From NCBI GenBank assembly GCA_039881145.1, contig JAYKKI010000064.1, positions 1,054,001 to 1,118,000 of the forward strand: a stretch of DNA of 64,000 bases, given 5' to 3'. Shown in pieces: positions 57,817 through 64,000 of the stretch. Source of the stretch: Druceiella hillmani. Its lineage: Eukaryota; Arthropoda; Insecta; Lepidoptera; Hepialidae. Under the pieces are notes generated by a model. The model saw nothing but the letters and a program-made list of their open reading frames with translations. It had not been told where the DNA came from and searched no databases. Each line of letters starts with the position of its first letter. The first letter of the stretch is position 1. The position numbers were made by a program, and so were the translations under genes.

Positions 57817-60800
57817 ATGGAAGGAAAAACAAATATTTTTGAAAATTCAGTTTCAATTCTATGCAATGTGCAATCTGTTCTAGGAATCAATAGAACTACT
57901 AATGGATGTGACAGAAATTTAGTGAAAATTAAACTTAAAAAGATTTATAGCTTGACACTTATTTTGCTCTTGTTCCTTGTTTATTTCTCACATTCACGTA
58001 AACTGGTATCCTTAATGTATTATGATAAAATTAAGTGGTTTTTATATTTATTGAATTTCATAATTATGTTTTTTCTTCTTTCATTCGATATGTTGTGGCT
58101 CAAGAACTCATACTCTAACTGGCTTGATACTTTCAATGATCTTTCAGTTTATTACAGCGTACGTTTCAGAAATTGGTGCATTGATCGAGCAAAATTAGTA
58201 ACAAAGACCATAACTTTTTTTGTCGTATTCATGGTAACTTCAGCAATTATAGAACATCACTTATTTTTCTTGGAAAAACAAGTTGATTTTTTAACTTTAA
58301 TTGGACAATTATCTATAATAGCGAATAGCCTTGAAATGGTTCTTATGTGTACACTAAGGTACATTCTCACTGAGATGTTAAAGTCAATTAACGCTTATTT
58401 AAAACGCTGCAAGCAACAATTATCACTGAATAAAAAATTAATCAACAATTTAACACTTTGTAATTCAAACCAAAGAAATACTAATTTTGATCTCACACAT
58501 GATCCAAAGTGTTTATCTGCTCTACCAAAGATGATTATAACTCTTTTAAATCTGTGTAGTAAACTGAATAAAATATTCAACTTTCAGGTAATTCATGATA
58601 CTTTAAAAACTTTTCTCAAGTTTTAATAACTTAGGCTAACTTTGAACATTATAATTAAATATTTCAGGTGATGCATTTTATTGCTGTAACTTTCTCTTTT
58701 TCCATTTTTCTTATTCAAATTTCTATATACTTTTACAAGCAAGAGGTGAGTACTATATTTATATATGTATGTTTTTGTGCATGTGTGTGTGTATATAATA
58801 AATGTATAGTGACGAATAAAATTCATACTATAAATTTATCTACGAGTGGCTGGTAATCGAACCCAGTTCCCCACGATTGGCCACGGCCTCAAAAGCCATA
58901 GGCCTTGTGATCAACCCAACATCAAAATAAAAATTTTTTAAATTCCGGTCTATTTCTTTACCAATTCTGGTCTTTTTGTCTTTTTAATTTGAGCTACATA
59001 AAAACAAGCAAATGGTTATTTATAAAATTTCTGCCTAACTGAGACAAGCAGCAGATATATGGATTATAAAGCATAGCAATACCTTGTCAAGTGGGCGAGT
59101 TTAAAAAAGAAAACCTTCAAATGGGAATGGTTAAGTACTTCCAGTTAATATATTTTAAATGCAATTTTTTTATTGCAGACGTTTTATCAGACTTGGATAA
59201 CGAAACTTATGCTTCATATCACATTTTACCTGGTAACTTTCACTGCGGTCTGCGCAGTTTGTGAAAATTTGGTTCTCGAGTTTCGTGAGTTAGAAATAAA
59301 TATCATCTTGCTGAAACTTTTACCGGAAATGAGTGAGTATATAACTTTACAACAAATTTAATGTAAATTCCTGAAAACAAAAACGGTTTATCAATCTTTG
59401 ATTTTCACTAATTAACATGTTTAGATATGTATGAAATTGAGGTGCTGGTCTAAGTATAGATTTTTAGTATTTATTACTTAAAACTGTCACATCAATACAC
59501 AAATATTAATTCAATATAGTTGCTGCAGTTTTACATAGTGTCAGAATATAAAATAAACGATGCACGTAGATTTACCACAATTGAAACAAATTAATACCAA
59601 TAATTACAGAAAAATGCAAGCAGGTAGAATAGCTACTGCATCTTCATTATCACTTGTCAGTAAAACATTATCCTAAACGTGCCCTAGAGGTGTGTACTCA
59701 TTTGCATGTCCTGTTAGCTGTAAAATGAACATTACAAGTAATAATTCCTTTTGTTAAAAGTAGCCATACTATTCTTCCACTCTTGTACTCATTTATCAAC
59801 ATCAATTAACTATCAGATTGTCAGTATCAAACCAAATGAGAGCCATTTAAGTCATTTTATGCCATGACATAAACATTATCTCAAGGGTTCTCCAGGTTCA
59901 TGCTGACTCCAAATATAGAATAGGGTGGATTTTCTAAAAAAATTATTATTAAAATTGGTCATGAATTTGGACGATGAGTAATTTGTTTCTAACCTATTTC
60001 AATTATTATGGATGTCTTAGCCTAAAGATTTCCTCAATGATAGCCCTTAGTATTCTATTAGCTTTGTTATTTCTTTATTTGCACTGTATTCTGCCTTTTG
60101 TGAACATGTCACTTTACTGCACTAACATGAGGGGTTTGATCCTCTTAAATCATCTAGCTTCGTTCTTGTAGTTCAAAAATTGGAGTGCCAAGATATTCAC
60201 GTGGTGATTAGATATTTCTTCATGGTTCCTGGCTAGTTTCATAATAGTTTATTTGACTGTGTCAGTTTCTATGTATTTATAGATATCACTGTTGCTGCTA
60301 TCCCACATCTAAGATGTTCTTTAGGATTTTGTATTGAAATCTTTAAATTATTTGTCTTGTATTTTCACTGGCATATTGCCAAAATTAAATGGTTTTTCTT
60401 TACACAGGTATGAGAGTATGTTAGATAAATTTAATTTTTATATAATATAATAACTGCGTCAAAGAAAAGGTGAATACTCAGTTTTCATCTAATGCCTCAA
60501 AATGTTTAAGACATTTTGAGGATGATGTTTCAATTTTGTGAGTTTCAATTTGTGTAAAGACGTTAACTTTCACAATATCAGTACAGCAATTCTAACACGA
60601 ATCTGCTTATAAGCAATGCTAGATTTTTAAAGAATTTTTTTTTAATTTTTTTGACAATATGAGGCACTTTGATTTGATAAAAATATATAAAAACATTTTA
60701 TATTTTTCAACATTAAATCTTTTTCTCATTTTACGAATACTTATAGCTGCTTCACATAATAGCAAATAGAATAAGCTAAAAACTAATTCCATCTTTCTCC

Positions 60801-61407
60801 AACATAAAATGGATGTACAAAATTTGATTACACATCTAAAACCAACTGCAATCAAGCTTCTGTTGTGGACCACATTGAGCAAAATAACATTTTGGTTAGG
60901 AAAGATTACAACAAAAATATAATTAAGACTACTTCTAACACTTACCTTGTAAAGAATTTTTGTCTCTTCTGTAAAATTTTAAAATTTGATGTTGGTTGAT
61001 TTGGTAGTAAATTCCCATAATATATATATTGTTAACAATATTTGTTTTAAAGTTAACGGCCAATTCATTAACATGATGTCCAGTTGAAGTAAAAGAGAAG
61101 TATTAGATGTTTTATTCTAGATTTTAGACATTACGTTTTCAAAATATTCAACACAATATTGAATTTACACTACGCTACTATTGCTCATAAAACTTCATAT
61201 TCAAAATAATCAATTTATTTTCTATTTCAAGGTCCTGATTTAAATGACATAACTGACTCACTTCAAGAAGTTGTTCGACGGAGTGACAAGGGCATCTTCA
61301 CCGTGTGTCATCTATTTGATTTAAGGATGTCATTGTTGCCGAAATTTGTTAATCTCCTCATTACTTACGTAATCATTGTCTCTCAACTATCTGGATTACA
61401 AGTGTGA
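57817..61407 (+). CDS. Gustatory receptor, type 2 (divergent), intact, 392 aa
   Basis: A complete insect gustatory receptor. Exons are 57817-58587 (771 nt, donor CAG|GTAATT), 58668-58745 (78 nt, donor GTGAGT), 59179-59332 (154 nt, donor GTGAGT) and 61232-61407 (176 nt). Total 1179 nt, phases 0, 0, 1, no internal stop. The N terminus has the type 2 pattern (NVQSVLGINR, KKIYSLTLIL), and SFDMLWLKN and YYSVRFR are shared with the 13.5-kb and 36.9-kb genes. It is diverged from them and not part of the segmental duplication. Seven hydrophobic segments are visible; the last contains TYVIIVSQL (residues 379-387). The start context is ACAATATGG. AATAAA lies at 61456-61461. Intron 2 holds a tRNA-derived SINE and intron 3 is 1.9 kb. 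Expected role: a chemosensory ion-channel subunit in sensory neuron dendrites; the ligand is unknown. Confidence 0.9.
58800..58915 (-). mobile_element. tRNA-derived SINE fragment
   Basis: On the minus strand the sequence contains GGGTTCGATTACC (58864-58852), a match to the RNA polymerase III B box (GGTTCRANNCC type). It is preceded by a C/G-richer segment with TGGTTGATCACAAGGCC-like sequence where the tRNA-related A-box part would be. The composition differs sharply from the surrounding AT-rich intron. The limits and the tail were not fixed. It sits in intron 2 of the receptor at 57817-61407, antisense to it. Confidence 0.5.
59333..61231 (+). other. Intron 3 of the receptor at 57817-61407
   Basis: A 1.9-kb phase-1 intron. 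The frame at 59974-60171 (+) is hydrophobic but has no receptor or transposon motif. The patch at 59640-60400 is less AT-rich and may be an old insertion. Nothing was identified. Confidence 0.55.
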
Positions 61408-64000
61408 GGCTGCTTAAGTGCATCTATTGTTTTAAATAGCCATTGTAGTCAACAAAATAAACAAACAATGACCACATGTTCTCAACACTTGACATGAGAA
61501 CTGGCAATCCATATAAAGGAACACAATAAGATACAATACTTGGTATGATAGTTCAATCAAGTAGATTGGAGGTTAAAGATGTTTCTGCTTCATGTCATTT
61601 CAGTTAATATCAGATACAGAGTATGAATAATCTAAAGCATCTTGAATGCTTCTTTACATATTTTTATCTTCATAAAAATTTGATGTGCAGTTGAAACTTG
61701 TGGAAAAATGAATACTTAGCAACACAATTCCGAATATTGAAAATAATGTTCAACAAACATTTGCATGATAAAAATGGAGCAATGTGTTGTTTAACTAAAT
61801 GGATACTTTTAGCAAGCAGAGGCTGGCACAAGGATGGTCAATACTAATCCCAATAGGCTGTAACATGTCATTTTGAACTGATATTTCTAAAATACTATAT
61901 CAAGCAGTCTCCGTAATATCTGCAAGTAAAACTACAATTTTATGTTGGTAATTAATACAAATTGGTTGTTCATACAGGCCTTCCTCCTATAAGTTACAGT
62001 AGAGAGTGAGTGAAAAATTGAAGTGATCTATTTCTAGCTGACATACGTACTAACATAGTCCTTTTCCTTTAAAGTAAGTTTTATTGACAAATCCAGTAGG
62101 TGCTTATAAAAAAATGGAGTTTTGCAGAACTCTGAACTCAAACTTTCAAATGATTCCACACATTTAAATACCCATAGTTGATTTACCATTGCCATTAATA
62201 TTTAAGCTCACAGTTTAGATAAATATTCTCTAATAATAAAATCGGGATATTTGTGTTCAATTCTAGGATCAAAATTTAATATTTATTATTATTATTATTA
62301 GAAATTACAAAAGTAAAATAGACAGAGATGGGCAGTGAGAGAGACGAACATGACGAAACTGTAAGGCTTCTGTTTTTGCCATTCGTTTTTGGAAATCTAA
62401 AAAGGGAACTGATAGAATCTGTTGAAAGGGGATACGTGGTATATGGAGGATATACAACGTTTCATAATACAAAGATAATGTATTCAAAATCTGCTTCGAA
62501 CAATAACAATAACTGAAACTTTGTTGGAGATAATATGTTACAGAGTGTACTATATATATAAATATCAGAGGGTCTCTTCAAAACTGATATTTATAGATTT
62601 TAAATCATTAACTTTATTTGAAGGCATTGCTAGTTGTTGGATCTGTATTATTAATAGATGAGAGCTAGACCAAAAATATGTAAGTCTAGACAGCAATTAA
62701 CTAATTTATATGGAATGGATGATCATTTACATAATAAATTAAGAAACTAATGTAGCATGCTTGTATTAACAAACGAAGGACAAAGCCTTCACACAAGTTA
62801 CAGAACAATTATGAAAATATAACAACTTCGAGTTTTAACACCTACCGTTTTCAAAAGTCTTATAAAGATTCTATAAGATATTTTTTTCAAATTACCGTGG
62901 TCACAATAATTTTGAAACAATTTTTGACTCTAGTCTAATGAAATTGACTACAATTTCTCGTAATTTTTAATATTGATTATCCTATATGACTGAACGTACC
63001 TTTATCATAGATCATTCACTAAACATGTAATGTTTTTTGTTATGGATATTTTTATCGCATTCTGCCGCTAAATTTTATCTTGGCTCACATTAATATTGAT
63101 TTGTTCATTTATAGCTCATGATTATCAAGATATATCAAATTAGGAACCAATAGATTATTTTAAAGTGGAGTTAAACATGCTATTTGAATTTAAGACAGAT
63201 GAAAGTCTCGATGTAAAATCTGATTAATCAAACTCATTAAACATAATTTCTGTAAATGATATAAGTTTTTAATACTCATGAAACAATAAATAAACCGTTA
63301 ACACCAAACCTTGAGTGGGTTTTGGGTAAAGTTATTGTCCATAAACAGGTTAGTATTAGCAAACTACCCTGCCATTCAGTATGTGTTAGTACCTGGCAAT
63401 GAGCTTCAACGAGCAGACATAAATTGATTATTTTAAAAAAATTAATACAGTAAAATAGCTCTTTCTGTTTTTTTAAGGGCATTTCAATTTATTTGCCCCA
63501 GATGTTGGGGAAATTGACAAATTACCCTTATGAGAAATAGTCTGTACTGTTGTGACAGCTGAATTTGGCTTTATCACATTATGATGTTGATTTTTTATTC
63601 TAAACATTGGAAAGTAATTATTATGTAACAAAATGTTCATATTAAGAGCAATTGTGTAATTTTGAATTTTAACATCTACTATTATAACTTGTTCCGTTTG
63701 TGTTGAGCATTAAGCTATATAGTTAAAGTATAAATAATATATTCATTCACAAATTTTGTTATAAACCGTTAATCAATAAAATTGTTTTATTAAATTAGTT
63801 ATAGTACAAGAACAATATACATATAATTTATACTAATATTTTTACAAAGTTCAGATGTATTATCCCAAAGCAAACTCCTTCCCTCCACAAGCGGAATTAA
63901 AACTTCTGGATTTATTTCGTCTTACATAATTCAACATAAATGGGTTCTCTCTGTGTATGTGCCTCTGTACTTCTGATGAGTTGCAGGATATGTGCAGATA
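61408..64000. other. Intergenic, nothing coding
   Basis: A short (ATT)n tract lies at about 62279-62301. The frame just after it (62328-62516, +) is not recognisable. No RNA gene or element was identified to the end of the window. Confidence 0.5.

Noticed and set aside
58852..58864. Functional tRNA gene based on the B-box match
   Set aside because: No cloverleaf with acceptor stem and anticodon arm could be built around it; a SINE is the better explanation.
59974..60171. Hydrophobic plus-strand frame that could be taken for a membrane exon of the receptor at 57817
   Set aside because: The flanking 154-nt and 176-nt exons splice directly in phase 1, as in all paralogues; an extra exon would break the conserved architecture.
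62328..62516. 62-codon plus-strand frame ending in Asn repeats
   Set aside because: Short, no recognisable motif and no similarity to window genes.
1..64000. CRISPR arrays, bacterial operons, phage or virus genes
   Set aside because: No spaced direct repeats or prokaryotic gene organisation; all real genes are intron-containing insect receptors, and no viral protein was recognised.

Overview
The window is AT-rich animal DNA: large introns with GT/AG sites, long (AT)n microsatellites and eroded transposons. The recognisable genes are insect 7-transmembrane gustatory receptors (GR, 7tm_7 family). An insect with a large genome is certain enough. A polyneopteran such as a cockroach or termite is only my guess, from the GR expansion and the repeat-rich DNA.

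The main content is a cluster of nine GR loci, all with one architecture: a long first exon (750-813 nt), then exons of exactly 78 nt and 154 nt, then a last exon of about 167-182 nt carrying the TM7 signature TYhhhhhQF/L. Intron phases are 0, 0, 1. Three loci are open throughout: 13485-16276 (-), 31509-33161 (+) and 57817-61407 (+). A fourth (36877-40966, +) has all exons and splice sites and one in-frame TAG. The other five are decayed: 4872-7662 (-, two frameshifts), 20339-21566 (+, stops and no last exon), 22205-22372 (-, fragment), 45284-46050 (+, many lesions) and 50908-51495 (+, fragment split by a Helitron).

There are two subfamilies. Type 1 (the loci at 4.9, 22.2, 31.5, 45.3 and 50.9 kb) has a QSVFG/QHMFG-type N terminus. 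Type 2 (13.5, 20.3, 36.9 and 57.8 kb) has QSILGVNR/QSVLGINR. Three type 2 copies lie in a segmental duplication that includes more than 1 kb upstream and, for two of them, over 1 kb downstream. Two of these copies face head to head as a large inverted repeat (about 12.1-17.7 kb against 19.3-22.2 kb); the third is at 35.7-42.3 kb. Three type 1 loci share a separate conserved upstream block.

Between the genes are mobile-element remains: a mariner-like relic (9.4 kb), a 359-bp hAT-type MITE with a perfect 8-bp target duplication (22.65 kb), a hAT transposase relic (30.4-30.8 kb), LINE 3' fragments (23.6 and 52.8-53.2 kb), a 189-bp long-TIR element in an intron (40.2 kb), a 419-bp non-autonomous Helitron (51.0 kb) and a tRNA-derived SINE (58.8 kb). 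Several perfect or near-perfect hairpins and a recent 147-bp tandem duplication are unexplained. The remaining DNA shows no coding sequence I can support. All alignments were done by eye.
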